Below, one piece after another: positions 1 through 10,933 of a stretch of DNA of 64,000 nucleotides (position 1 is the stretch's first letter; every line of letters begins with the position of its first letter). Position numbers and translations under genes: made by a program. The DNA comes from Deinococcus aetherius (GTDB taxonomy: Bacteria > Deinococcota > Deinococci > Deinococcales > Deinococcaceae). Location of the stretch: assembly GCF_025997855.1 (NCBI RefSeq), contig NZ_AP026560.1, positions 88,001-152,000 of the forward strand. Reading direction: 5' to 3'. The notes below the pieces were generated by a model. The model saw only the letters and a program-made list of their open reading frames with translations, was not told where the DNA came from and ran no database searches.

Positions 1-1228
<1,228 letters not shown>

Positions 1229-1244
1229 ACCCTCTCTCCTGAGC

Positions 1245-1272
1245 AAGGGGCCCTTCGGGGCCTCTTCTTTTT
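1245..1272 (+). terminator. Rho-independent terminator with UUCG tetraloop
   Basis: A 9-bp stem (AAGGGGCCC with GGGCCTCTT, one G-U pair) closes a TTCG loop and is followed by a T-rich stretch (CTTTTT). It lies 17 bases after the stop of the S-layer-like gene and would end that transcript before the pyrophosphatase gene. Confidence 0.85.
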
Positions 1273-1295
1273 GCCCTGGGCCTTACAATCTCGCC

Positions 1296-2249
<954 letters not shown>

Positions 2250-2299
2250 CGGCAGGACAGGGCGGAGGGCTGGGGTAACTCCCGCCCTATCCTGCCCGC

Positions 2300-3553
2300 A
2301 TGACTCTCACGGCCGACCTGGAGTGGCTCTTCGCGCGGCAACGCTTCGGCGTTCATCCGGGCCTGTCCCGGGTGCGGGCCCTGCTCGCCCGCCTGGGGGA
2401 CTCCCAGGAGCGTTTTCGCGCCGTGCTCGTCGGCGGCACGAACGGGAAGGGCAGCACCGCCGCCACCCTGGCCGCCATCCTCACGGCGGCGGGGGAGAGG
2501 ACGGGCCTGTTCACCAGCCCGCACCTGACGCGCTTTTCAGAACGCTTCGTGGTCGCGGGCCGGGAGTGTCCCCCCGAGGTCGTGCTGGAGGCCCTGGCCC
2601 GCGTCCGGCCCCACGCCGAGGCAGAGGACGCCTCCTTCTTCGAGATCGTGACGGCCCTGGGGTGTCTGCTCTTCGCCGAGGCCGGGGTGAGCGTGGCCGT
2701 GATGGAGGTGGGGCTCGGCGGGCGGCTCGATGCCACGAACGTCCTCGACCCGGTGCTGAGCGTGGTGACTAACGTCGCCCTCGACCACACCGCCATCCTG
2801 GGCGACACGCGGGAGGCCATTGCGGCGGAGAAGTCGGGCATCCTCCGCGTCGGGCGCCCCGCCGTGACGGGCGCGGACGCCGACCTCGTGCCCCGGCTGG
2901 AGACGCGGGGGGCCGACCTCTGGGCCCTCGGGCGGGAGGTGACCCTGGAGACGAGTCCGCTCGGCTGGGAGGGCTGGAACGTGCGCTTGAGGCTGCCGGG
3001 GGCGGAGTTGTCCTTCCGCACCCCGCTGCTCGGCGAACACGGGGCGCGGAACGCGGCGCTCGCCGCCGCCGCCGCCTACCGCCTGGGGGTGGGGGAGGAG
3101 GCTACCCGGGCGGGCGCGGCGGGGGTGCGCTGGCGGGGCCGCCTGGAGGTGCTGCCGTGGCGGGGGGGGCGGGTGCTCCTCGACGGGGCGCACAACCCGG
3201 ACGGGGCACGGGCCCTCACGGCAGCCTTGCGGGGCCTGGGGGTGGGGAATTTGCCCGTGGTCTTCGGCTCGGCGGTGGACAAGGACGTGGCGGGGGTGGC
3301 GGCGGCCCTGCGCGAGGTGGCCTCCGAGGTCATCCTGACTCGGGCCGTCCTCAGCCCGCGCGCCGCTGACCCTGCCGCCCTCGCGCCGCTGTTCGGGGAC
3401 CTTCCCGTCCACCTCGCCGACTCGCCCGCCGCCGCCCTCGACCTCCTCCCGCCTGGGGGGCTCGCGGTCGTGTGCGGGAGCCTGTACCTGATCGGGGAGG
3501 TGCGCCCGCTCCTCCTCGGCGAGGCGGGGGAGGGGTGGGAACGCTGGCAATGA
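2300..3553 (+). CDS. folC: Bifunctional dihydrofolate synthase / folylpolyglutamate synthase
   Basis: Mur-ligase-family enzyme adding glutamate to dihydropteroate and to tetrahydrofolates, using ATP, in the cytosol. The 417 residues carry the ATP loop GGTNGKGS near residue 45, FTSPHL (the folate-binding loop) near residue 74, and DGAHNPDGA in the C-terminal domain. Length is typical. TATCCT at 2288..2293 sits exactly 6 nt before the ATG, so the transcript is probably leaderless. It follows the pyrophosphatase gene by 50 nt on the same strand but has its own -10 box. No other folate gene is in the window. Confidence 0.94.
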   Translation: MTLTADLEWLFARQRFGVHPGLSRVRALLARLGDSQERFRAVLVGGTNGKGSTAATLAAILTAAGERTGLFTSPHLTRFSERFVVAGRECPPEVVLEALARVRPHAEAEDASFFEIVTALGCLLFAEAGVSVAVMEVGLGGRLDATNVLDPVLSVVTNVALDHTAILGDTREAIAAEKSGILRVGRPAVTGADADLVPRLETRGADLWALGREVTLETSPLGWEGWNVRLRLPGAELSFRTPLLGEHGARNAALAAAAAYRLGVGEEATRAGAAGVRWRGRLEVLPWRGGRVLLDGAHNPDGARALTAALRGLGVGNLPVVFGSAVDKDVAGVAAALREVASEVILTRAVLSPRAADPAALAPLFGDLPVHLADSPAAALDLLPPGGLAVVCGSLYLIGEVRPLLLGEAGEGWERWQ

Positions 3554-3578
3554 GGCCGCCGGACGCTAGGCTGCGGGC

Positions 3579-5078
3579 ATGAGCATGGACGAACTGAGAC
3601 GCCGTCTCGGGCAGGTCAGTGACCTGAACGCCGCCGCTGGGCTGATGTCCTGGGACCAGGAGACGCAGATGCCCCCCCAGGCCGCCCGGGTGCGGGGCCT
3701 CCAGATAGCGACCCTGGAGGGCCTCGCGCACGAACTCTTCACCTCGCCGCACACCGCCGACCTGCTGGGGGCGGTGGGCCTCCCCGGGGACGCCACGGAC
3801 GCGGCCATCGTGCGGGTCACCCGCCGCGACTTCGACCGGGCGACCCGGCTCCCCACCGCATTCGTCGAGGAGGCCGCCCGCGCCCGCAACGAGGCGCATC
3901 ACGCCTGGATGGACGCCCGCGACCACAACAGTTTCGCCACCTTCGCTCCCCACCTCGAAAGGATGATGGACCTCGCGCGGCGCCGCGCCGACCTGCTGGG
4001 GTACGAGGACCACCCCTACGACGCCCTGCTCGACGAGTACGAGCCGGGGATGCAGGCCGCGCAGGTGCGGGAGGTCTTCACCGACCTGCGTGACCGCACC
4101 CTCCCCCTGCTGCGGCGCGTCACGGCAGCGGGGGACGCGACTGACTACGGCGTGCTCACCCGCCCCTTCCCGGCCCAGGCGCAGAAGACCTTCGCGTGGC
4201 GGATTGCGGGAGAGGCGTTCGGACTCCGGCCGGAGTTCGCCCGGCAGGACGAGAGTGCCCATCCCTTCCAGACGAACTTCAGCCGGGACGACGTGCGCAT
4301 CACGACCCGGGTGGAAGGGTACTGGCCCGCCTGCCTCTTCGGCACCTGGCACGAGACCGGACACGCGATGTACGAGCGGGGAGTCGCGCCGCGCTGGGAG
4401 CGCACACCCCTGGCGGCGGGGGCGAGTCTGGGCGTTCACGAGAGCCAGTCGCGGATGTTCGAGAACCTGCTCGCCCGCTCGCGGCCCTTCTGGAGGCGGT
4501 ACCTCCCGGCCCTCGCCGAGGTCGCGCCGGAGGTGACGGCCGGGCTCGACGCGGAGACGCTCTACCGCGCCGTCAACCGGGTCCAGCCCAGCCTGATCCG
4601 GGTGGAGGCCGACGAGGTCACGTACAACTTCCACGTCATGCTGCGTTTCGAACTCGAACTCGCCCTGCTGGAGGGCGGGCTGCGGGTGGCCGACCTCCCC
4701 GAGGCCTGGAACGCGAAGATGCGGGAGTACCTGGGCCTGACCCCCCCTGATGACGCGCAGGGCGTCTTGCAGGACATCCACTGGTCGGCGGGGCTGATCG
4801 GCTACTTCCCGACCTACACCCTCGGCAACCTCCTGAGCGTGCAACTGCTGGAGGCGGCCCGGCGGGACCCGGAGGTCGCCTCAGGCGTCGAGCGCGCCGA
4901 GTACGGCCCCCTCCTCGCGTGGCTCGTCGAGCACGTCCACCAGTACGGACGAAGCCTCACCCCCGCCGAACTCACCGAGCGGGCCACCGGGCGCCCCCTG
5001 AGTGCGGACCCTTACGTCGCGTACCTGCACGGGAAGTACGAGGACATCTACGGGCTGAAGGCAGAAGGCCAAGAATAG
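3579..5078 (+). CDS. Carboxypeptidase of the M32 family (Taq carboxypeptidase type)
   Basis: Zinc metallocarboxypeptidase removing C-terminal residues, cytosolic, 499 residues as usual for M32. The catalytic HEXXH motif appears as HETGH (in GTWHETGHAMYE, about residue 254) and the downstream zinc-ligand glutamate lies in ESQSRMFEN. The region DEVTYNFHVMLRFELE is also family-typical. TAGGCT at 3567..3572 is 6 nt before the ATG at 3579, favouring that start over the next in-frame Met (3585). The gene is convergent with a small hypothetical gene; a 14-bp inverted repeat starts inside its last codons. Confidence 0.94.
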   Translation: MSMDELRRRLGQVSDLNAAAGLMSWDQETQMPPQAARVRGLQIATLEGLAHELFTSPHTADLLGAVGLPGDATDAAIVRVTRRDFDRATRLPTAFVEEAARARNEAHHAWMDARDHNSFATFAPHLERMMDLARRRADLLGYEDHPYDALLDEYEPGMQAAQVREVFTDLRDRTLPLLRRVTAAGDATDYGVLTRPFPAQAQKTFAWRIAGEAFGLRPEFARQDESAHPFQTNFSRDDVRITTRVEGYWPACLFGTWHETGHAMYERGVAPRWERTPLAAGASLGVHESQSRMFENLLARSRPFWRRYLPALAEVAPEVTAGLDAETLYRAVNRVQPSLIRVEADEVTYNFHVMLRFELELALLEGGLRVADLPEAWNAKMREYLGLTPPDDAQGVLQDIHWSAGLIGYFPTYTLGNLLSVQLLEAARRDPEVASGVERAEYGPLLAWLVEHVHQYGRSLTPAELTERATGRPLSADPYVAYLHGKYEDIYGLKAEGQE

Positions 5079-5113
5079 AAGCGAGGGCAGAGGCATTCCG
5101 GCCTTCTGCCTTC
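5057..5113. terminator. Long inverted repeat between convergent genes, possible bidirectional terminator
   Basis: The 14-base arm GAAGGCAGAAGGCC (5057..5070) is perfectly complementary to GGCCTTCTGCCTTC (5100..5113) around a loop of about 29 bases. The left arm lies in the last codons of the M32 gene. There is no clear T tract, so termination is inferred from position and stem strength. Confidence 0.45.
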
Positions 5114-5125
5114 GGCCTCTCGCGT

Positions 5126-5377
5126 CTACACCGCCTGCTTGCGCTCCGCCTGGGTGACGAGGTAGGCGCGGGTGGCTCCCAGCCAGAGCTGGGCGAGGTC
5201 CTGGTGGGGGTGACTGCGCTCGCGCAGGGCAAGGTTCCCGACCGAGAGGTGACGCTCGACCTGACGCACGGCCCCCAGCCCACCCTCGTTCTCGGCCTCG
5301 ATCAGGGTGTTGAGGACGGTGGTGGGGTGAACGTACCCCACGCGAATACTCTCGGCGATGATGTCCAGTGCGCGCAT
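5126..5377 (-). CDS. Small conserved-looking hypothetical protein (83 aa)
   Basis: I do not recognise a family. I chose the Met giving MRALDIIAESI because AGGAGG lies 7 nt upstream on the minus strand; a longer reading (to 5440) lacks such support. The protein is mixed charge, with predicted helices (ALDIIAESIRVG, VLNTLIEAENEGGLGAVRQVERHL) and no signal peptide or membrane segment. It is convergent with the M32 peptidase gene and divergent from ddrO, with which it shares an upstream region of about 290 bp. Function unknown. Confidence 0.7.
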   Translation of the reverse strand: MRALDIIAESIRVGYVHPTTVLNTLIEAENEGGLGAVRQVERHLSVGNLALRERSHPHQDLAQLWLGATRAYLVTQAERKQAV

Positions 5378-5497
5378 AGCCCGCCCTCCTGTCACGATGC
5401 TCAAGCACAACCCAGGGTTGCGGCTGAGATGCGAATTCATGCTTCGATTACGATAATAGCAAAGTGTCTAAGGAGAGGCAAGAAGAGCAAGCCCTCA

Positions 5498-5533
5498 TTC
5501 TGTATTGACCGTACCGAAAGCCGGTGTTACACT
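5498..5533 (+). promoter_or_regulatory. ddrO promoter with RDRM-like element over the -35 box
   Basis: TTGACC (5505..5510) and TACACT (5528..5533) are separated by exactly 17 bp, a good housekeeping promoter. The -35 box lies inside TTCTGTATTGACCGTA (5498..5513), which resembles the radiation/desiccation response motif (consensus close to TTATGTCATTGACATAA) that DdrO binds, though with several mismatches and a weak dyad. Known DdrO targets, including ddrO itself, carry such a site at the promoter. Promoter call is strong; operator call is moderate. Confidence 0.65.
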
Positions 5534-5601
5534 CCAAGCAAGGGTGCCCCGTTCTGCCTACAGGCAAGTGGTGTGGGGAGCGGCTTTGCCCCCAGGCGGC
5601 A

Positions 5602-5662
5602 CACCTCCTTGCCCGGATCGTCCGGGGGCAGGAGGCGAGGCGACGCCGCAGCCAAGGAGGTG
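5602..5662 (+). promoter_or_regulatory. ddrO 5' UTR: anti-Shine-Dalgarno segment and possible alternative hairpins
   Basis: The leader is about 125-130 nt long. Bases 5602..5611 (CACCTCCTTG) are the exact reverse complement of 5653..5662 (CAAGGAGGTG), which holds the ddrO Shine-Dalgarno. A competing partner, AGGAGG at 5630..5635, can pair with CCTCCT at 5604..5609 and forms a longer hairpin that contains a CCCGGA/TCCGGG stem. The leader could therefore switch between a masked and an open ribosome site. This is inference from complementarity alone. Confidence 0.45.
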
Positions 5663-5666
5663 AAAG

Positions 5667-6056
<390 letters not shown>

Positions 6057-6073
6057 GCGCCGGGTGGGAAAGG

Positions 6074-6118
6074 AGAGGGCCGGAGCGTGAAGTGCTCCGG
6101 CCCTCTGCCTTTCGTTTT
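6074..6118 (+). terminator. Rho-independent terminator of ddrO
   Basis: A perfect 13-bp stem (AGAGGGCCGGAGC, 6074..6086, with 6094..6106) around a 7-base loop is followed by GCCTTTCGTTTT. It starts 18 bases after the ddrO stop and also lies just past the end of the convergent minus-strand gene. Confidence 0.9.
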
Positions 6119-7708
6119 CTACGCCCGGGACGTCCCGCCCGCCTCCTGCCCTTGCCGGGTGAGGAGCAGGGTACCCGCACCCCACGCGCCGCCCACGAGC
6201 ACGAGGACGAGGGCGAGCGGCGGCACGCTCAGGGAGGCGGCGACGGTGCACAACCCCAGCAGCGCACCCACCACGTCGGGCAGGGGCAGGCGCAGGCGGA
6301 AGGCGAGGGCGCGGCCCACGTCGTAGGCGGTGACGCTCAGGCCGGTGGCGACGGTGAGGAGCGCGAAGGCGGTGGCGAGCAGCGCGGGGACGAGCAGCCC
6401 GACGAGCGCCAGCCCCAGGGCCGGGCCGATCAGGACGGCGAGAGCGAGCACCCCGAGCGCGAGGGTCCGCAGCGGCGCGTGGCGCTGGCGCCGGGCCAGC
6501 ATGGGCGCGACCCCCGCCACGAACAGCCCCAGCAGCATGGCGCCCGTGAGCACCACGAAGACCCGGCTCCATGCCGCACCCCCCAGCCACCCCAGCAGGG
6601 GCCGGAAGGCGGAGGCGGTGGCGACGCTCAGCCCGGGGGGCGGCGCCGTCTCCAGGGCGGTCGCGTCCCCCGGCGCGTGCCCCAGCAGGGCATGGACCCG
6701 GCCCGAGACCCACGCGCCCGGTGCCCGCCGCACGTCGCCGAGCAGGGTGATCACCTCGCCGTCCACCTGTGCCCCCGGGGCCAGCGTCACGTTCCCGCCT
6801 ACCGCGATCACGTTGCCGCCGATGGCGCCCCGCACCGTCACGTCATGTCCCACCGTCACGCCGCTGCGCCCGAAGGCCTCATACAGCGGCGGTAGCGTCA
6901 GCACGGCGCAGAGCACGAAGGCCCCGGCTCCGAACCGCTGCACGGCGGGCGTGGGGCGCCACGCGATGAGGACGCTCACGGCGAGCAGGAGCGCGAGCCC
7001 CACCCCCGCCAGCGGCGAGACCTGCGCCACCAGGGTCTGCAAGACCGTCGCCCCGGCCGCCAGGTTCGGCCACGCGCTCGTGACCGCCAGCAGGGTCAAG
7101 CCCACGAGCAGTCCCGACACCAACAGCAGCGGGGCGGGGTTATGGAGCGGGGGCGGGGAGAGGTCCGGGGTCGGGGTCTGCGGCGTTGCCTCCTGGACGA
7201 TCCGCGAGGCCAGCGGGCCCGCCAGCCCTGTCGGCAGGGGAGGAGCGGGCCGTGCCAGACGCCCTGCCCAGGTGATCTCCGAGACGACCCGGGAGGCTAC
7301 GCTGGGCGCCGGAGAGCGGGGGGCGAGCAGGGAGGCCGTCCGCACCCGGTCCGCCACCTCCCCGGCCACGCTCCGGGCAGGGGCAGGCACCGGCAAGGCG
7401 GCCAGCGATGCGTCCAGGGCCACCTCCGCCCCCACGGACGCGGCCACGCCGACCCAGACCGGGGGAACGGGAGAGCCGCGCAGCCGCGCACTCCAGGCGA
7501 TCTCCCCGGCAACCTGCGCCGCGCAACGGTAAGGGGGCGTGGGTCGCTCCAGGGTCCTCAGAACGGCCGTGGTCCGGGTGAGGCGGCGGCGCAGCTCTTC
7601 AGCCTCGGGCGGACGGGCCAGCCGGGCGAGCCGCTCCCGCTCGGCGGGGGTGAGTTCGCCCTCCGCCTCGCGGTGCAGCAGGTCCAGCAGGTCGTGTTCC
7701 GAGGCCAT
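6119..7708 (-). CDS. Bactofilin-like multi-pass membrane protein with repeated N-terminal segment
   Basis: A 529-residue protein in three parts. Residues 1-55 are charged and helical, like the N-terminus of anti-sigma-type proteins (LLHREAEGELTPAERERLARL). Residues about 60-185 contain about five degenerate repeats of roughly 30 residues around the pattern VA-x2-V-x-E (for example QVAGEIAWSARL, SVAGEVADRV, RVVSEITWAGRL). The rest has about eight hydrophobic helices interrupted by a Gly/Val-rich stretch (RGAIGGNVIAVGGNVTLAPG) of the kind found in polymer-forming bactofilin proteins. Function is unknown; a role in envelope organisation or signalling is inference. Convergent with ddrO and separated from it by a terminator. 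Confidence 0.7.
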   Translation of the reverse strand: MASEHDLLDLLHREAEGELTPAERERLARLARPPEAEELRRRLTRTTAVLRTLERPTPPYRCAAQVAGEIAWSARLRGSPVPPVWVGVAASVGAEVALDASLAALPVPAPARSVAGEVADRVRTASLLAPRSPAPSVASRVVSEITWAGRLARPAPPLPTGLAGPLASRIVQEATPQTPTPDLSPPPLHNPAPLLLVSGLLVGLTLLAVTSAWPNLAAGATVLQTLVAQVSPLAGVGLALLLAVSVLIAWRPTPAVQRFGAGAFVLCAVLTLPPLYEAFGRSGVTVGHDVTVRGAIGGNVIAVGGNVTLAPGAQVDGEVITLLGDVRRAPGAWVSGRVHALLGHAPGDATALETAPPPGLSVATASAFRPLLGWLGGAAWSRVFVVLTGAMLLGLFVAGVAPMLARRQRHAPLRTLALGVLALAVLIGPALGLALVGLLVPALLATAFALLTVATGLSVTAYDVGRALAFRLRLPLPDVVGALLGLCTVAASLSVPPLALVLVLVGGAWGAGTLLLTRQGQEAGGTSRA

Positions 7709-7753
7709 ACATTCCTTCTACGTGCGCCCGGCCAGCCGGGTTCCCGCGCCTGC

Positions 7754-8245
7754 CTAGACCCCGGGGGCCCGGTAGTCGCCGCTCTTGCCGCCCGTCTTGG
7801 CGAGCAGGCGAATGCCCGTCACCTCGATGGCCTTGCTCGCCGCCTTGAGCATGTCATAGACGTTGAGTGAGGCGACGGTGACGGCGGTGAGGGCCTCCAT
7901 CTCCACCCCCGTCGGGGCCGTGGTGCGGACGGTGGCGACGACGTGCACCCCCTCCTCCTCCAGGGTGACCTGCACGTCGGCGCCCGTGACCGGGATGGGG
8001 TGGCAGAGCAGGACGAGGTCGGCGGTGCGCTTGCTCCCGGCCAGCCCCGCCAGCCGGGCCACGGTGAGAGGGTCGCCCTTGGGGTTCGTGCCCGCCTCCA
8101 GCGCCGCCCGCGCCTCGGGGGGCAGCCGCACCCAGCCCTCGGCCGTCGCGGTTCGCAGCGTGCTCGCCTTCCCACTCACGTCCACCATGCGGGGCAGGCC
8201 GTCCCGGAAATGGGTGAGTTCCGGCGTCTTCCCGGCTCCGGCCAT
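7754..8245 (-). CDS. moaC: Cyclic pyranopterin monophosphate synthase (MoaC)
   Basis: Second step of molybdenum-cofactor synthesis, converting the MoaA product to cyclic pyranopterin monophosphate. The 163 residues show the MoaC signatures MVDVSGK near the start, LCHPIP in the middle, and [11 protein letters not shown] followed by KTGGKSGD at the end, which hold the active-site residues. The start MAGAGKTPE is chosen because GGAGG lies 7 nt upstream; longer readings have no ribosome site. It begins 2 nt after the stop of the DUF177 gene and is probably cotranscribed with it. No other cofactor gene is in the window. Confidence 0.95.
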   Translation of the reverse strand: MAGAGKTPELTHFRDGLPRMVDVSGKASTLRTATAEGWVRLPPEARAALEAGTNPKGDPLTVARLAGLAGSKRTADLVLLCHPIPVTGADVQVTLEEEGVHVVATVRTTAPTGVEMEALTAVTVASLNVYDMLKAASKAIEVTGIRLLAKTGGKSGDYRAPGV

Positions 8246-8247
8246 CC

Positions 8248-8850
8248 TCAGTCCTCCGGGAGCTTGAGGTCGCGCAGGGCGGCGAAGGGATGTTGGGTCG
8301 TGTGTGCCGAGCCTTCGGGAGTGCCCAGCAGGTCGTCGATCTCCTCGACGGGCACCTGGGCCATATGCTCGCAGGGACCCTCGTTGAGGTCGTGGCCGCA
8401 GACCTGGCACAGGCCCTTGCAGTCGGGGGCGTGAAGCACGGTGAGGGGGGCTTGCAGCAGGGCCGTCTCGGCCAGGTAGGCGCTCAGGTCGAGGTCGGGG
8501 TCACCGAAGACGAGCACCTCCTCACCCGTCTCGGCCTCCTCCAGGTACGGCGCGTCCGCCGAGGGCTCGTAGCGCAGCAGGGTGCCCAGCCGCAGGTCGA
8601 GGGGCACCTCCACGTCGCGCAGGCAGCGGGCGCACTCCATCATGATGGTGGGGGCGAAGGAGCCCTGAAGGTACATCTCGTTTCCGCCAAGGGGATTGAC
8701 GTCAATCCGGTAGGGCGCCGGCCGCACAAAGCGCAGGGTCTGGGTTTCGCCGCCCTGCTCGTAGCTGAGGTGATCGAGGTTCCCCGCCGCGTGCGCGTCC
8801 GAGGACGTCCGCAGCAGCGAACCCAGGTGAATATGGGGCGTGTCGGTCAT
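8248..8850 (-). CDS. DUF177 / YceD-family protein
   Basis: A 200-residue protein of the DUF177 family, linked in other bacteria to 23S rRNA and large-subunit maturation and often found next to rpmF, which is not here. The family cysteines are visible: [14 protein letters not shown] in the middle and CKGLCQVCG towards the C-terminus. TATCAT lies 6 nt upstream of the chosen ATG, so the start is probably leaderless; the GGAGGG directly abutting the ATG is too close to act as a ribosome site. It heads a two-gene unit with moaC. Molecular function is not established from sequence. Confidence 0.85.
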   Translation of the reverse strand: MTDTPHIHLGSLLRTSSDAHAAGNLDHLSYEQGGETQTLRFVRPAPYRIDVNPLGGNEMYLQGSFAPTIMMECARCLRDVEVPLDLRLGTLLRYEPSADAPYLEEAETGEEVLVFGDPDLDLSAYLAETALLQAPLTVLHAPDCKGLCQVCGHDLNEGPCEHMAQVPVEEIDDLLGTPEGSAHTTQHPFAALRDLKLPED

Positions 8851-8911
8851 CCCTCCATGATAGGCCCGCCGCGCGGACATCACCGGGCCCCGCACACGGT
8901 CCGGCCGCGTT

Positions 8912-9452
8912 TTAAACGGGGTGCGCCGACAACCGGGCGAGCACGTCCGCCGCGTTTCGGTCGGGTGGGAAGACCGGGTAGAAGACGTGCTCGACCACCC
9001 CATCCCGCAGGATCAGTGTCACCCGGCGCAGCAGGGTCATCCCGTCCGCCTCGAAGGTGGGGAGCCCGAGGGTCCAGGCGAAGCTCAACCGCGCATCCGA
9101 CAGCAGGGGGAGGGGAGGTGTAGCCGCGCCGCCGCCTCCCGCTGATCCTCGGGGTCCTGGGTGCTCAGCCCGAAGACGCGGGCCCCTCACGTCCGCAACT
9201 CCGCTTGGTGGTCGCCCAAGGCACAGGACTGGAGCGTACAGCCCCGCGCGCCGGGAATCAGGTTCCAGTCGGTCGGTAGAGGCTTATCCGGGCGCCCCGT
9301 GCGCGGGTAGGCGTAGAGCACTGTCCTCCCTGGCAGCGCGGATACGTCCACCACGCTCCCGCCCGTTGCGGTCAGGGGACGGGGGGCAGCTTCCTCCCCG
9401 GCAGGTGGTCGCAGGCCCCGTCGTCGTTTGGTGCGACGAGGCCCTCCGCCAA
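8912..9452 (-). pseudogene. Decayed peroxiredoxin-like (AhpC/TSA) gene
   Basis: Joining three frames on the minus strand gives a redoxin of about 178 residues: an N-terminal part with LAEGLVAPNDDGACDHLPG, a central part with GRTVLYAYPRTGRP and the cysteine motif GCTLQSCA, and a C-terminal part with PLLSDARLSFAWTLGLP and ending SAHPV. Three lesions separate them: a lost base near 9375, an in-frame TGA at 9187..9189 (within ELRT-stop-GARVFGLS), and a lost base near 9111. The start would be TTG at 9452, just 13 nt after the stop of the upstream nucleotidyltransferase gene. All three lesions together make function unlikely unless the sequence is faulty. Confidence 0.8.
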
Positions 9453-9465
9453 CCGCCCGACGCCT

Positions 9466-10524
9466 TTACGCCAGTTCGACCACGCTGGCGTCCGAGAGGG
9501 TGAGCTTGTGGGTGCTGGGCACCTTGCGCCCGCCGCGCACCTGGGCCCGCACACCGATCAGGCAGTCTTGCAGCCGGGTGTTCAGGCACTCGATGCGCGC
9601 CTCGGCGTCGATGACGCTGTGCTCGACCTCGGCTTGGCGGATCACGCTGTCGCGCCCGATGCTCGTGAAGGGGCCGATGTAGGCGTCCTCGACGACCACG
9701 CCCTCACCCAGCAGCACCGGCCCGACGATCTTGCTGCGCGTCACCCGCGCCGAGGCGGGGATGACCACCCGGCCCGTCAGGCGCGAGTCGGTGACGGTGC
9801 CCTGCACGTCGAGTTCGATTCGTTCGAGCAGCAGTCGGTTGGCGTCGAGGAGGTCCAGCGGTCGGCCCGTGTCCTTCCACCAGCCCTCCACCCGCTGCCC
9901 CAGCACCAGACGGCCCCGGTCGATCAGGCCCTGGATCGCGTCCGTGATCTCGTACTCGCCGCGCGCCGAGGGAGGCAAGGTTTCGAGGACCTCGAAGACC
10001 TCGGGGGTGAAGCAGTACAGCCCCGCCACCGCGAGGTTGCTCGGCGGGTTCTTGGGCTTTTCCACCAGGCGGGTGATCCGCTCGCCGTCGAGCTGCGCCA
10101 CCCCGAACGCGGTGGGGTCGGGCACCTCCACCAGGGCGATCAGGGCGGTGGGCCGCTCCCGGCGAAAGCGGTCCACGAAGGGCCGGGCGCCGAACTCGAA
10201 GAGGTTGTCGCCCAGGTACACGCAAAAATCGTCCTGGCCCACCCACTCGCGCGCCATCTTGACGGCGTGGCCCAGGCCGAGCTGCTGGTGCTGGTCGATC
10301 AGGGTGACCTCCACCCCCTGCACCTTGCGCAGGGCGTCCCCGATCTCCTCGCGGGTCACCTCCGAGACGATCACCCCGATCTCGGTGATCCCCGCCTCCG
10401 CTAGAGTGCGAATGGCGTGGCGGATGATGGGCTGGCCCGCGACGCGCAGCACGGGTTTGGGGCGGGTAAAGGTCAGGGGACGGAGACGGGTTCCCAGACC
10501 CGCAGCGGGGATGATCGCCTTCAT
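9466..10524 (-). CDS. Glucose-1-phosphate thymidylyltransferase, long form (RmlA-like nucleotidyltransferase)
   Basis: Makes an activated sugar nucleotide (likely dTDP-glucose) from sugar 1-phosphate and NTP. The 352 residues start with the nucleotide-binding signature [18 protein letters not shown], followed by LGDNLFEF and VEKPKNPPS, and end in a left-handed beta-helix of hexapeptide type ([21 protein letters not shown]). The C-terminal helix puts it in the long RmlA group rather than the 290-residue RmlA. It is the first gene at the left edge of the polysaccharide locus, divergent from manC. No rmlBCD genes are visible, so the exact sugar is uncertain. Confidence 0.88.
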   Translation of the reverse strand: MKAIIPAAGLGTRLRPLTFTRPKPVLRVAGQPIIRHAIRTLAEAGITEIGVIVSEVTREEIGDALRKVQGVEVTLIDQHQQLGLGHAVKMAREWVGQDDFCVYLGDNLFEFGARPFVDRFRRERPTALIALVEVPDPTAFGVAQLDGERITRLVEKPKNPPSNLAVAGLYCFTPEVFEVLETLPPSARGEYEITDAIQGLIDRGRLVLGQRVEGWWKDTGRPLDLLDANRLLLERIELDVQGTVTDSRLTGRVVIPASARVTRSKIVGPVLLGEGVVVEDAYIGPFTSIGRDSVIRQAEVEHSVIDAEARIECLNTRLQDCLIGVRAQVRGGRKVPSTHKLTLSDASVVELA

Positions 10525-10831
10525 ATGATCCTCAGTGTAGGCCCTTGCCCCCCCGGCGGGTCGTGAGGGAAAGGATACCCCCGAAGGTTCACCCTTTGCT
10601 AAGAGCCGTTCCCATCCGGTCAGGGAAACGGCGCCACGCCCGGCCAGCCTGTTCCGCCTGACGCCGCCCCTCCTCGCCGTACCGACAAGAGGGAGGGGTC
10701 ACCTCCGCTCCAAGCTGACCGGAACATGAGTGCCGATGAGGACGTCACTTCTCGGCATTTCCCAAGGGTTACGACTCTTGCTATAACGTTCAGGTGATGG
10801 CTCTAGTGGGGCCGCTTCTTCAGGAGACGCG
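10525..10831. promoter_or_regulatory. Divergent intergenic region with an extended -10 promoter for the manC unit
   Basis: No gene of convincing quality is seen in these 307 bases. TGCTATAAC at 10779..10787 is a good extended -10 element pointing right, 45 nt before the small ORF that precedes manC; a recognisable -35 (TTTCCC) is weak. The rest is GC-rich with no clear hairpin. Confidence 0.5.
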
Positions 10832-10933
10832 ATGAGAAATCCTAGATCAGGTCTGGCGGCGCAACGTGCGGGTCGCGGGCCGACGCGAGATGTCGAGACT
10901 TCCTCTGCCCGCTCGTGGGGTGTCCGGGCATGA
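10832..10933 (+). CDS. Candidate 33-residue leader ORF coupled to manC
   Basis: ATG at 10832 follows CAGGAG with 6-nt spacing and opens a 33-codon frame (begins [12 protein letters not shown]) that ends in TGA overlapping the manC ATG as ATGA. manC itself lacks a visible Shine-Dalgarno, so translation of this ORF may deliver ribosomes to manC. The peptide is basic and resembles no family I know. The coding call rests on start signals and overlap only. Confidence 0.45.
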   Translation: MRNPRSGLAAQRAGRGPTRDVETSSARSWGVRA

